DNA of 64,000 nucleotides from Sarcophilus harrisii (GCF_902635505.1 NC_045426.1:675523087-675587086), one strand, 5' to 3'. Positions 38,235 through 51,334 are shown, numbered from the stretch's first letter. Numbers and translations: made by a program. The notes: generated by a model from the letters alone, not told the origin.

Positions 38235-40122
38235 TGCTAATAAAATTCATTTGGAAGGTTAAGAATATCAATGGAATTAAAGGGGAAAATTGGAAAAGAA
38301 GGGGTCCTAGTTGTACCAGACCTAAAACTGTATTATAAAGTGGCAATCATCAAAATCATTGTGGCATTGACCATGAAATAGAATAGTGGATCAGTGAAAT
38401 TGGTTAGATTCACAAGACACAATAGTCAATGACTATAGTAATCCAGTGTTTGATAAACCCAAAGACTTTAGCTTCTGGGATAAGAACTCACTATTTGACC
38501 AAAAAAACTGCTAAGAAACCTGGAAAATAGTATAGCAGAAACTAGGCATAGACCAACATCTTATACCCTATATCTTGATATAGGTTCATGATTTAGTCAT
38601 AAAGGGTGATATTAGAAGCCATTTAAGGGACCAAAAGATAGTTTACTTGTCAGATTTGTGAAGAAGGGAGGAACTTATGACCAAATAAGAAATAGAGAAC
38701 ATTATGAAATACAAAATGGATCGTTTTAATTACATTAAATGAAAAAGGTTTTGCACAAACAAAACCAATGTAGTCAAGATTAGAAGGGAAACAGAAAGCA
38801 AGGAAACAATTTTTAAAGCCAGGGTTTCTAACAAAGGCCTCATTTTTTTTAAAATAGCTCTTTATGCAAAGAAGTTTTCAACATTCACCTTTGCAAAACC
38901 TTGTAAGGCCTTTATTCTAAAAAATATAGAGAACTGACTCAAATTTATAAGAATACAAGCCATTCAATTGATAAATGGTTTAGGGATATGAGCAGATAAT
39001 TTTCAGATGAAGAAATTAAAGGCATTTTCAGTCATATGAAAAAAAATGCTCTAAATAACAATTGAGAAGAAATGCAAATTAAGACAACTCTGAGATACCA
39101 ACCACTTCACATCTCTCAGATTAATTAAAATGATAGAAAAAGATGATAAATGTTGAAGAGGATATGGGAAAACTGGGACATCAATACATTGTTGGTGGAA
39201 TTGTGAACTGATCCAATCATTCTGGAGAACAATTTGGAACTATGATAAAGATTGGAGGGGACATGGAAACACTGACACACTATTGCACTGTTGGTGAAGT
39301 TGGAGATTCAGACATTTGGAACTATGCCCAAAGTGCTATAAAACTGTGCATACTCTTTGATCATGCAGTGTCACTACTGGATCTGTATCCCAAAGAGATA
39401 ATAAAAAAAAAAAAAAAGGTGGGGGGGGGGAAGGACCCACATGTATTAAAATGTTTGAAGTGGCTCTTTTTGTGATGGCAAGGAACTGGAAACTGAGATG
39501 TCCATGAATTGGGAAATAGCTGAATAAGTTGTGGTATATGAATGTAATCGAATATTACAGTCCTATAAGTAATGGTGAGCAGGCAGATTTCAGAAAAGCC
39601 TGGAAGACTTATTTGAATTGACGCTGAGTGAAGTGAGCAGAATCAGGAGAATTATATACAGTAACAGCAACATTGTATTGATGATCAACTGTATCAGACT
39701 TAGCTCTTCTCAGCAATACAGTGATCCAACACAATTCCAATAGACTAGGGATGGCAGTGCCATCTGCAGCCAAAGAGCTATGAAGACAATTAAGATTTAA
39801 GTATACTCTTTCTACTTTTGATATTGTTTTTTTTTTTCTTGTGGTTTTTCCCTTTTGTTCTGATTTTTCTTTCACAACATGACTAATATGGAAATATATT
39901 TAAAATGATTGTACATATATATAAATATACATAGATGTGTGTGTATATATATAAAACACACCTATATCAGATTGCTTACGGTCTCAGGGAGGGGAAAGTT
40001 AGGAGGAGGAGGAAGGGGGAAAATTTTGGAACTTAAAATCCTACAAAAAAGAATGTTGAAGATTACCTTTACATGTAATTGGAGAAAATAAAATATTATA
40101 TGGGGGGGAAAAAGAAAAAAAA
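38235..40122 (+). mobile_element. 5'-truncated L1 inserted in the gypsy fossil
   Basis: It starts abruptly in ORF2 ('aataaaattcatttggaagg'), runs through the ORF2 end and 3' UTR and closes in an A-rich tail. The flanks ctatgctg (38,227) and atatgctg (40,123) look like a short target duplication. A local partial duplication around 39,150-39,320 repeats the 'cattgttggtg ... atttggaactatg' theme. Confidence 0.75.
39909..39960. repeat. AT/GT-rich microsatellite
   Basis: This is a tata/gtgt simple repeat within the L1 3' UTR. Confidence 0.85.
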
Positions 40123-41560
40123 ATATGCTGCTCTTCCTAAACCATTGACTCACTTCATTCATGCATATGTGATTGAAAAGGCACAGGAACAGAAAGACAA
40201 GAAACATAACATTTTGAAGCCAACAAACTCCTCTGGGGGTCTGGCCAGACAGACATGAAGAACCTTTTAGGGACTGCTAGACACATAAGCCAGTGTTGGC
40301 CTTTACTGATTACAGCAGATCTCCTGTCTTGCATATTGAATGCTAGCTTAGAAGGCTAGGGGAAAGAGTTATAGAAAAAAAAAAAAAAAGAAATGGTCAC
40401 ATAAAATTTAGTTGCATTTGTCAGGACAGGTTTGAATGGCAGTGAAACCTCTGAACATATCTATAAGCTTAAGTTTTGGCTTTGAAATAAATTATCAGAG
40501 AGGCATTTAAAGACTATGTGTGTGGAGAAAAGTTCCAAATATGAACTGACAACAACCCACTAACATACTTGTGACCAGTGCTAGGCATAAAGTTGGACCA
40601 GTGCGATTACTGTATATAATGTTCTCCTGGTATTGCTCACTTCACTGGGCATCAATTCAAATTCAACTGGGGCTGAATTTTCCAGAAATGGGTGGCAGTG
40701 CTAGCCACCTATAAACTTAGCATTCATTGCTGACCAGGAAAGATCAGTGAGAACAAAGTTTAGCAATAACCAAAGAAGGAGTGGACGCTCCATACAACCA
40801 AAGAACTGCACCAAAGCAGAAGGTGGTACAGCCGAAAGACTAGGACTTCCACCAAATAACATGGGAGCAGCACTTGGGAATCTCATTCACTTCTTGTTTA
40901 CCTCAGATGTCTGTGGATGATAATGAGGAGAGCAGATAACCGACAAAGGGCTACATGAAGCCATGCAAGCGCCAGTCTTCTGAACGCACCTTACCATTGA
41001 GAAGCTGGCAGGAGCTGGAGCTGGGCAATGGAGGACGACGACCCTGGATTCTACAAATCATGCCTGACATCAAGCAGCAATTGATGCTCCCAAGACAAAT
41101 TACTCTATAATAAAATCTCTGTATTATAATTTTGACCATGTGGATTAAGAAAGGAGTCTCAAGCTACTGAGAAACATTTTATTAGTCCAAGATGGTCATG
41201 AATGTTATAAAGGACTTTGAGACTTACACCTATCCTGTGTAAAGCACTCATGTTGGTTCCTCAGGGAACATAAATACTACTAATCCTTGGGAACTTGTCT
41301 ATATATATTTCCTATTTCTGAAAGGAGCTGTTGAGAACATAAATCATATATTGGTGATAACAGACCTCTTCACTATAATATGTATATGCTCAAGCATATA
41401 CAACCGGGAACCAGAAAGTCCCAGCAGTTGCTCAATTACTGTGGGAGAGGTACTTTTAAGTGACTGCACCTTGTACCAAGACCCAGTTGGGACCAAGTAG
41501 GGAATAGGAAAGCAAAATGTTCAGAGAGATGTGAACTCTGGCTAGGGCAACCCTCGAAGA
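40123..41560 (+). mobile_element. Ty3/gypsy fossil, RNase H and integrase parts
   Basis: Collinear with the RT part: RNase H-like sequence lies at about 40,440-40,620 and integrase-like sequence at about 41,290-41,470, where GAVENINHILVITDLFT matches the gypsy integrase core (ENVLVVTDHFT type). The order RT-RNase H-integrase is that of Ty3/gypsy. It is broken many times, with no LTR or long frame identified. Confidence 0.75.
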
Positions 41561-41825
41561 GACAACTCTCAAGAGGATCCATAAGCTGAACATTTCGGCT
41601 GCTCTCTGAGGCTCACATTAGGAACTTGTGAAATCAGAATAAAAATCTCAGAGGCATTAGCATATGACTTTCTTTGTGTATGTGCACCTGGTATAATGCC
41701 AGTGGCTTTATACCCCACCTGTTGATATTTAGCAAGAGCCATGCTTATCTATTGATTTGTATTTTGGAGGAGAGGGGAATGCAGATATTCATAACCAATA
41801 CATCTGCTGAGAAATAAAAAATGCA

Positions 41826-41875
41826 TGAGTGGGATGTAGGATGTGCACAGGGGCAACCAACAAGACAAAGCTTCC
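41826..41875 (+). mobile_element. Second gypsy pre-RT fragment
   Basis: About 45 bp ('gagtgggatgtaggatgtgc...') resemble 37,423-37,470 of the gypsy fossil. It lies downstream of the integrase part, so it is a separate copy or a rearrangement. Confidence 0.6.
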
Positions 41876-42547
41876 CACAATTGCATCTTCATACTGGAAG
41901 AATACTAAAAGAAATAAACAATGATATGTTCTGTTCACTGTCAGGTCCTTTGAAAATGTGACTGAGTCCTGTTAAGAAATCTTGCCACATAAGTTAGCAG
42001 ACTGATGGAAAGCAATGCCTTACTTAGTCATGGAGAAGCTAAACAAAGTAGCCTCTGAGACTAGTGGGAGTCTAGTCAGGATCATTTATCAAAATCACCT
42101 AGTGCCCACTGGTGAGGTAGTGGGCCTCGTCATTCCCCTCCTGGTTTCTCCATCATGTTTTAGGAATCTCTTCTTTCTGCAAGATCACATCAGCCCAAGA
42201 ATTCACGGGTCAGTATGTGCTGTCCCTGGGACCCCTCCTTCCCTCTGATTGGAGGGTGGAGACCTCTCCTCCCACAGCCTCCATTTATATGCCCAGGTCA
42301 GTTATCTCTTTATTGCCTACTTCGCTACATTCTTCTACATTTTCCCAGAGTGATGAAGAAAATACTTTCTCTCCCCCACATAGTTTTCTTTTATGTGTTG
42401 GCTTAGGTTGTGAATTACTTGAGAATAAGGATTGTTTTTTGCCTTTCTTTTTATCCCCAGTACTTTAGCCAAGTGCATAGCTCATAGTAGGCACTTAACA
42501 TGCTTATTGGCTTACTGCTGGATGGTCAGGTTGAGGCTGAGAGATAC

Positions 42548-42680
42548 TTAAAGGTGACCTAATCGAGCCTAGTACTGCTACCCTAGAGTCTCCTTGAGGC
42601 CAGATAATTCCCTCAGAACACAGTTAACACTACTAGCCAATCTGAGCTCCTTATAAGGTCAGATTTAGAAGGATAAGACT
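42548..42680 (+). repeat. 133-bp direct repeat, copy 1
   Basis: It runs from 'ttaaaggtgacctaatcgag' to 'agaaggataagact'. Compared with 44,005-44,137 I see about two differences in 133 bp (roughly 98%). Confidence 0.95.
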
Positions 42681-42689
42681 ATAGTTCTG

Positions 42690-44000
42690 ATGAGGATTAT
42701 GATCAGCCCTTACCATCCACTAGTATATGTATAGGTACAGATAGGTCAGCAGATCCCAGGAGGATTAGGACCACCCACTTATCAGACTCCCTGATAATAT
42801 CCTAGGTGAAACTAAAGATACATATGCAGACGATAATGCCAGTGCTGACCTTGAATATAATTACATAAATGCATAGAGGCATATATTATTCAAGTATACT
42901 TCTGGCTATTATATTTTCATGTTGTGTTGTGTTTTGAAGCTCCAATAGTTTATAAATCTTGCTTGATTTTACTATTTGGCCTATCATGTTGTAGAGTAGG
43001 TCTACCATTGTTATGTTTTCTATGCCTATTTATTCTTTATTCTTGTTTGTGGATGTGTGCTAGCCTCTGTGAACTGTACATATGACATATCCCACATGTA
43101 ACTTAAGCCTGTAGTTATTACAGCAACCTGCCAAGTGATGCTCCACATTGTACTATGTGTATCACATGGATTGTTGCTGTCTCTTTGCTGTGCATAATAC
43201 TCTAAGGTGATTTCTTTGGGTGTTAATAACGTTTACTCTGTTATTTATTAATAAGGATTTGGTACAAAGTTGTATAAGGTACAGGTACCAACCCTGTCAC
43301 ATCTGATTTTGCAAGGACTTTAAAATTTCAAGCCCTGAGATTAAACATTAACAGCTCTCAAAAAACTGCTCCTCACAGATTGAGAAGAGAGGAAGCTAGC
43401 ACAAGATCATGTCTAAAGGCCAGTGCAAGGAGTTTTTTAAGGATCTCTTTAGAGAAAGAGACATGAGAGGAGAAGAAGAAAATATGGAAATGTTGGCCAA
43501 ATCCCACACCCCCTAACCACACACACACAAAATAGCAGCATGATTGTGTGGAACAGCAACATCTTCAGTTCTCTTCACCAAAACCAAGCCTCCACAGGGG
43601 ACATAAATGATGTTTATTTTTTCTTTTTCTTTTTTTTAAATTGTGAGGGTTCATCAAACAGCTGGAGCACTAAGAGGAAAGAAAACATCCTTCCCCTTAG
43701 CCACCTTACTTGAGCTGGGTACACTTGGCACTTACTACTAAATGCACCCTTTTACTTTTATTATTACAGACTGCATCTAATAGTTCTAATCCTGTTTCTC
43801 ATAAACACCTTTAGCTGACCCAATCCTTGCATTTCCTGGAGTCCCTGTGTTCCAAACCTGAGGGCTGGGGCAATTCTAGAAGTGACATAAAGAATTGTGG
43901 CCTTTCCTAGCACAATGCTAGAGCTCACTGTTGGAGAGAGTTCTTGCTCTCTAATTGGAGGATCATCATGACCATTTCATCCTTACACTTCAAGAGCAGA
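42690..44000. other. Spacer between the 133-bp repeats
   Basis: No gene is seen. 42,700-43,320 is AT-rich, possibly an LTR-like or gypsy-flank relic. 43,350-43,720 holds a short chance frame and a T-rich tract. The identity is unresolved. Confidence 0.4.
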
Positions 44001-44004
44001 ACTA

Positions 44005-44137
44005 TTAAAGGTGACCTAATCAAGCCTAGTACTGCTACCCTAGAGTCTCCTTGGGGCCAGATAATTCCCTCAGAACACAGTTAACACTACTAGCCAATCT
44101 GAGCTCCTTATAAGGTCAGATTTAGAAGGATAAGACT
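44005..44137 (+). repeat. 133-bp direct repeat, copy 2
   Basis: This is the second copy of the 42,548-42,680 segment, same orientation, 1,457 bp away. Confidence 0.95.
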
Positions 44138-44429
44138 TCTTCAGTTTTTCAGTTCTTGAACTGAAGATTTATCTTCAGATAAATCTGCCTCTTGGCTTTG
44201 ATAGTGATTGAGAATTATACCTGTAATTTATAGTCCAAGAATGCTGTCTACAGCACTACCAAGGCAAGTAACTAGCTCAGGGTCTCCGAGCCAGGACATA
44301 ACAGAAGCAGGATTCAAATCCTGACTTGGAAGACAGTTCTCAACCTACAATGCCCAAGGCTTTGGGTAGGAATGCTAGAATCTGAGAGCTAAGAAATCAG
44401 TGGCCATCAATTCCTATTTTTATATAAAA

Positions 44430-44860
44430 GGGACCAGGCTATAACATCACTGACAATGCATCTCCATGGTCTCTGCTTAAAGACCTTCAAGAAGGGGAAG
44501 TCCCCCATATTTCAAGAGTGGAATGCCCTACCTTGAAATTCCACTCTGGGACAGTTCAGAAGCTTTTCTTCATATCAAACCTAAATTTAGCCTCTTTGGA
44601 ACTTGCACTCAAATGGAATACTAATCCCTCTTTCATAGGACAATCCTTCAAATATTCAAGCACAGTCTCTTATCCAGATTAAACATCTCCAGTTCCATCA
44701 ATCAATACTCACAGCATGAATTTGAGCACATGGATATTATGATTCTGGCTGTCCTTTTCTAGATATTTTCCAGCATAGCCCTATCCTTTTTAAACTGTGC
44801 TGCACAGAGCTGAACAGAATATTTGAAGGGAAGACCTTGTTCTTACACTTAAAAATTGAT
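44430..44860 (-). mobile_element. CR1/L3 LINE fragment, antisense
   Basis: Antisense CR1 themes include 'tccttcaaatattcaagcac', 'taaacatctccagttcc' and 'gctgcacagagctgaacag'. An antisense MIR-like piece precedes it at about 44,225-44,400. Confidence 0.65.
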
Positions 44861-44999
44861 TAGAACAGTAAGATGAAAAGGTGAATAAGTCACAGTATGA
44901 AGTGAAGATTTCAGATATAGTTGTGGGATAACAGAAAGAGCTCTTGGGTTCAAATTTTAACTTCATTTGCTCTCTATATGGTTCTGAGTCTACAAGTCA

Positions 45000-47060
45000 C
45001 ATAAAATCAACAAATATCTATTAAATACTTATTACATGCAAGAACTGGGGAGACAAAGGCTAAAAAAAGATATAATCCTTAAACCTTGGATGAATTTATA
45101 TTCTATTAGGAGAGATAAGACTTATATGTAGATAAGTATACTTACAAGGTAGGAAGGAATAACTGTAAAGGAGAGAACCAGACAAAGCAAATACTATTAA
45201 CTGGAAAATTCAGATTAAACTTAATAAAAGAGACAGTATCTGAGCTGAACTGAGCTGAGGTGAGAAGAATTGAACTTCACAAGAAGAGGATCTAAATAGG
45301 CAGAATAATTAGAGGGCATAAGGAGTTCAAGGAATAGCTCCCAGTCCAGTCTAGTTGGCGTATGTAAAAGTGAATAATAAGAAACCAGGCTGAAAAGGTG
45401 TATCAGAGTCAAGGTTTCAGAGAGTATTAGCTATACCAGTCTGAGAAATTTACATTTTATTCTATGGAAATAAGTAGTAAATGGATATTGTTGAATAGAG
45501 AAGTGACATAGTCAAACCATATCCTTAGAAAGATTCTCTTAGCATAACTGCAAAGGATGATTTGTGAAGAGATTGGAGGCAAAAAACTACATTAAGTAGG
45601 AAGCTATTGTTTGGGGTAGGGGCTATGAGGGCCTTGTACTAGGGTGCTTAAACATGAGAGCAAACAGAAGAGAAGGGATATGAGGGATTTTATGGAGTGA
45701 GAAAAGCTCTGACAACTAACTAGACAGCAGGTGAGAGAGGCTACTCACTTAACCCCTTCTGTAAAATGAGAAGACTAGATTAGATTTTGATCATTTATGT
45801 TTTCTTTCAGCTTTAAATCAATGCCCCTATGAAAGGGTCCTGTAGAACCAGAATATAAAAAATGGTTACAAATAAATGAAGAAAATAGTATCTGAACTCA
45901 GACTGAATAAAACTTCAGATTACAGATGTAATCTAAATCCCAAAACTCTGCAGCATGCAAGTCTCTCCTCATTGGTGTAAATTGAAGTGGAACTGAATTT
46001 AAGAGAGAAGGGAGATCCAGTTTCTTTAGTATCTTTGAGACTCTTCTGTCTTCCAGCTTTAAGAGAGATGAACACTGCCAACCCCACTTGAGGATACTAA
46101 AGGAAAAAAAAAAAAGGCTCTGGGAGGAAGCCTACATGTAGAACATCAATCACATCCCCTATTCCCATCTTGCTATACTTGAAAGTTCAAGGAATTTCCC
46201 CTTGGATGAGAACTGGGATGCTCTCTCTTGACTGAGCTGAGTTACTTTATTCCCAAGAGCTCTTTTAATCTGTCTCATCTGGTATATATATTCTCAATTT
46301 CATACTTTCTTTGAATTCTGTTTTGCTATCAATTTAGATAAATGAGCATTTAGTACTTGCTATGTTCATTAAGGAACCGGCATTTGGTGGGAAAGATGTG
46401 AAACCTTGAATATGAAATTTGGGGTCCTCTGTTCCTCATTAGGGAGTAGCAGTCAGAAGTTTGATAAACCTGAAAGCCAAATTCCCTCAACATTTAACAA
46501 TATTTATTCTAGTTCAATGCTCCTCTCTATGAGGAGAAAAAAGTTAGCAACTGACTTCCATCTCCTGTTTAAAAAAAAAAAAAAAAGCTAAATTATGGGG
46601 TCCATGAAGCAAGTGTGTTTGGAAAGGCAGATAAGAATCAAGTTATGAAAGCTTTTAAATGAAAGAGTTTACACTTCATTCTAGAGGTAATAGAGGTATT
46701 GAAGCTTTTTGAACTAGAGAGTGACTTTTAAGAACATCACTCTGGCAGCTCTGTAAAAGGTGGAGTGAAGAGAAAAGAGACTTGAAGCAAAAAAATTATT
46801 GAGGCAATTGCAATAGTTCAGGAGAAAGGTGAAAAAGGCCTGAACCACGATGGTTATAGTGTGGGTAGAGAAAAAAAGCTGAGGGAAGTCATGCATTGGC
46901 AACTGATAAGTGTCAGGAAAGATGAGAGCATTGTGGTATCAGCAGACACACAGCTGGAAGTTTCTAAGAAAGTGTTTGAAATGTTGACCTAAAGAACAAA
47001 GGGGTGGGGGAGGGAGGAACTGGACTAGAGATACAGATTTAGTAGTCATTAATAAAGAGG
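45000..47060 (+). repeat. Ancient LINE-like interspersed repeats, family unresolved
   Basis: Two stretches (about 45,000-45,750 and 46,610-47,000) share a mammal-wide old repeat theme ('gaagtgacatagtcaaac', 'atcactctggcagctctg', 'caattgcaatagttcaggag'). No gene is seen; 45,850-46,600 is unique or unresolved. Confidence 0.4.
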
Positions 47061-48089
47061 CAATATTGAAAGCTATGATAATATCTAAGGTTACCCAAGG
47101 ATAAAGCATAAACAGAAAAGACAACGGCTAAAAAATGGAATCCTGGAGAAAGCCAATATTGAAGGAGCATGAAGAGCAAGAGGTAAAAGTGAATAAAACA
47201 AGGAAAGAATAGCTGGAATCCATACCTCCCAAAATTGCTGTATCTCAGCAAAGTGCCTGTCAGATGGAGAATGGTTAAACAAATTATGACATATGATGAT
47301 AACACAATTTTAAGAAAGTTGGCCTTCCACAAACCTAATTACCAAATGGGGCCTTCTAACTAGACCATACCAAATAAGATCATAATAAGTCTGTTGAATA
47401 AATAAGAAAAATGTGATGAAGGAGGGAACCTCAAAAAGAAATCCAGCTTCTTAACAGCAGTCAAAAGGAATCTGGGAGAACAGGAAAACAAAAAGAGGCA
47501 TAATAAGAAAGGCTACAGATCTGACAGCAAATCTGCTTGAACAAGCTCATGGAAAGTCAGGGCAGAAGTTGTGTTTTTGAATCCTCCCCTCGCCATTTTC
47601 TTCTAGGCCCACTACAGGGAAGACAGTAATCTTGAATCACCCCTTTCCAGGAAAAGTTAGAAATTTTTGTAACTTTTCCTTTAGTTTTAGGAAAATTTCC
47701 TTTAGGAAATAGGAAAATCTGTTTTCCTTTCTTTGTTTTAAATATTTCCTTTGTCTTTATAACCACAAGGCCTTGACTACTCTGGGTGTATTTGCTGAAA
47801 ATAAGAAGGCAGATACTTGAAGGAAAAACATCCTCAGAAAAAATGGAAGAAATAGATCTAACACTGAAGTGTTTGCCAAATACTTTGTTCTTTCTGGCTG
47901 GGGGCTTAAAACTTAAAAACACTGAGAGAAAATTACAGCTCTTTTGATCCATCTTCCCAGAATAGTGAAGGACTATTTATGTTGGGAAAATCCAACTTGG
48001 GAGTAAGTCAGTTTGGTGAAATGAGCAAATAAGAGTAATTGAACAATAAAGACTATACCAGAGAATATTTTTGTGCTGAAAGGAATGAC

Positions 48090-48470
48090 TAAAAGAACAT
48101 GTGTGGAGAAACCTGAGAAGCCTTGAATAAACTGATGCAAACTGAAATGAGCAGAACTAAATAAATATATATATTGTGTGTGTACGTGTGTGTGTACATT
48201 CACTACAGCATTGATAAGAAACAATTTGTTGAGACTTAAGAATTATGACTGACACAAAGACCAATCACATTCTCAAGACTGGTAATGAGTCATGGTTCCC
48301 ATATCTTGCCAAAGAGGTGGAAAGTTTGAGATATGCATTTTCATAATAGCTAATATGTTTATTTATTCAACAGTTAACATTTATTTGTCACAGTGGAGGA
48401 CTTTCTAAGGGTGAGAGAATTAGGAGGGAAATTGGAAACAATAAAAGTGATATTTTATAAATGGAAAAAA
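48090..48470 (+). mobile_element. L1 3'-end fragment
   Basis: It shows 'ctgatgcaaactgaaatgag' and a 3' UTR ending 'aaatggaaaaaaaaaagg', with a GT microsatellite at about 48,174-48,198. Confidence 0.7.
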
Positions 48471-48479
48471 AAAAGGAAA

Positions 48480-49722
48480 GCATGTCAATAAATCATTAAA
48501 AACGCACAGAAGGGAGCAGAAGCAAGTTCAGAAGAACAGATGCAAGGCAATGTTGGAAGCACCATGTTCAATTTGAAATATGTAAAAAATACTATATGTA
48601 GTGGAGATTCAGTTTCAGCTGCAATCTGTTATTTGTATAGGAACATGTTCAGAATTAAAAGGAAAATTTGGGGGGAGATTATCTATTCATGGAAACAAAG
48701 TAAACTTTCAAAACGAGAGAAGTGATCAATAGTGACAAATGCTACAAAGAAAATGAAGTTGAAGGAAAAAACAAATGGATAATTGATGAATATCAGAGTA
48801 GTTTTTGAGGGAGTAGTTTCAATATAAAACCAAAGAGCAAAATCTTGAAAGGTGAATTGGCGGTGAGATCATGCAAGCAGCGGATATCAAACCTCTTACT
48901 TAGGGAAAATTGGAAGGGAAAGAGGTAGCATGCTAGCTAGCTTAAGAAGGTGACAGTTTTTGGACAGATGATAAATCTGAAAGTAAAAAATATATAGAGA
49001 TTTTATTCAGGTATAACACTGCATGGTCTTCCTCTGCTGGACTTTCAGGAGGACATGGTCAGGAGTCATAACAGGATGGGTGGGATCTCCTGGATCTCCT
49101 GAATCCCTGATGCCATGGAGCTATTGGAGCGTGTAATCACTAGCGCCTCTGTGCTTTTTTTCCGTTATTGCCTGCCTTCCCACTTACCCACCTATCTCTC
49201 CCCCTCATTGGCTTTTCCTAAATTTTTGCCTTCTGCAATTCCTGGCTTCCTCCAAGACTCAGTTCAAATGCCACACTCAGGGAGAAGCTTCTCCTGATTC
49301 CCTCAACTGCTAGTCTCTTAATGTTCATGTAGTCTCCCCCATTGGAATAAAAACTCTTCAAGGGCAGGAGCTATTTTAGTGCACTCTTCTAATTTCATTG
49401 CTTGGCACAGTCTCTGGTACACAGTAAATATTTAAGAAATGATGGCTGATTACTTGCTTGATTAGAATCCCTTCTCTCTGTTCTTCAAAGCCCAGTACAC
49501 ATTCCCCATCTTACCTGATTCATGTGGCCAAAGGTGTCTCCTTCCTCTGAACACCTAAATTGCTTATTGTATAATCCACTCATTTGGCTCTACAAAGCAC
49601 AAGTTTCCCTATATTGTCAGTTTTCTTGGTGTGTGTTTTACTTACCTATATGGATTATAAACTCCTTGATGCAAGGGATGTCTCACAGTCCCCACAGAAC
49701 TGAGGCACAATATCTTTCACAA

Positions 49723-49760
<38 letters not shown>

Positions 49761-50940
49761 GAAAATAATTGAAAAACTGAACTGAAAAATATAGAATTAT
49801 TGAATCAGACTTTCTCTAAACAAAATGTTAAGCTTCAGATAGGAAGTGGGGGCCTTCTGATCGCTTCTGGTCACAATTTACAGCCTCATACTTCTGTCCA
49901 AATTGGTCGTCTCACTGGTGTGGATATTCCCTTCAGCAATGTCTATCAACAACCCTTTTACAACTTGGTATTCTGGCTATCAAAAGTTACTATGGACAAA
50001 AAATATCACTCATTCAGTAAAACTAAGCTGCTGATTAGACTAGTGCTTGCACCATGAAACATGGGCCAGAGCAGGACTTATTCTTGAAGCTTCTGGTTTA
50101 GAAAGAACTGTCATGCCCCGTGTAAGTGTCATTCCCACAGCTTTCAAGAATCTCATGTCATCTCCATGCAAAAGAAGGTAGCAAAAAACCTTAGTGATGC
50201 TGCCCTACATGTTAAAATAAAAACAAAAACAAAAAACTTGTAATGTGGTGTGAGATATTTTTAATATAAGGATTTTATTAATTTTTGAATACTTTCTTTC
50301 CAATTGATAATAGTATCAAAAGAAGCATGTGATACAGTGGAAAGAGAACCAGTCCTAGAGTTATGGGATCAGGGTTCAAGTCCTGTCTTTGACATTTGCT
50401 ATCTTGGGCAAACAGTTACTCTTTCTGGACTTCAGTCTCCTCATTTGTAAAGATGAAGTTGATGAGCTAGATGGCTCCTGGGATTACTTCCAGATCAAGA
50501 TTTAGGTCCCGTTATCAAATGGAGGAATTAGATTTGTGTTGTTTAACCTCAAGTAGCAAAACTGGAAGCAATAAGTGGGCAATGCAAATTAACTCTGCTT
50601 CCTAGAGCCTAAGCCAAGTTCTTTTTTGTTCTTGGGAAGCCGCAGTCTCTCGAAGTACATATAATCATATTTTTGCAGATAATCAGTGAGAACTGTCAAA
50701 AACCAATAAAGTCACTGAGTCAGAATGAATCCAGAAATAAAGCACATGGAGGATTTTTAAAAACACGGAAGCATAAATGGTCTTAATGGGATACATCCAG
50801 TATCCTCACAGTAAAGGAACTGAGGGAGGTGTGAGATCTTCGGCCAGGGTGAAAAGGCACTGTGGTCACAGACCACCATAACCTCCATGATTCCATTTCT
50901 AATGGAATCACGGTATTAAAAGGTTTGGGGCTTTCCCCCT
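48480..50940. other. Intron 1 stretch with L2, MIR and CA-repeat, no gene
   Basis: An L2 3' end lies at about 49,335-49,465 and a (CA)n microsatellite at 49,729-49,757. A MIR-type copy lies at about 50,320-50,520. A plus-strand frame at 49,800-50,057 is unrecognised and lacks support. Confidence 0.5.
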
Positions 50941-50989
50941 TGCCTTAGTCACTTCAGTGATTAAAGAATCATGAATGGAAGAACTAGCT

Positions 50990-51320
50990 ACACAAAAATT
51001 GTCATCACTAAAAAAAAAAAAATCTGGAGGTTTTGAAAATCTACAAGCTCAATGTGAGTGAATGATATGCCACGGCAGTCAAACACTTTTTGGGGCTGTA
51101 TTGAGAGGCACCGAGTCTAGTATGAAGAACTGGATCTTCTTGCTGCACTGTGGGTGAATGAATTATATTCTTTCACGTTTAGCAAGAGTGTTGCCAAACT
51201 GGAATAGGTCAAGTGGAGGGCAGCCAGATGCTGAAGGAGCTGGAAACCATGCCATCTAAAGGCCCGCTGAATGAACTAGGAATATTTAAGGTAGAAAAGA
51301 GAGGGACACAGAGGAAGCAG
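50990..51320 (+). mobile_element. CR1/L3 LINE fragment, sense
   Basis: Sense CR1 themes include 'tgccacggcagtcaaacac', 'gggctgtattgagaggcac', 'gtggagggcagccagatgc' and 'ctggaaaccatgcc'. It appears to continue at about 52,030-52,140 after the L1 insertion. Confidence 0.65.
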
Positions 51321-51334
51321 AGGAAAAGAACCTA

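Noticed and set aside
43409-43520. Short frame starting MSKGQCKEFFKDLF
   Set aside because: Only 36 codons, unrecognised, between repeats.
47557-47952. 131-codon minus frame
   Set aside because: No similarity recalled, in repeat-rich intron, no supporting signals.
5084-49757. Simple repeats considered as CRISPR or regulatory arrays
   Set aside because: The (CT)n, (CA)n and A-rich runs are ordinary microsatellites; there are no spaced identical repeats with unique spacers, and the genome is mammalian.
49800-50057. 85-codon plus frame
   Set aside because: No recognised protein; a poly(A)-like tract near 50,220 hints at a retrocopy but nothing confirms it.
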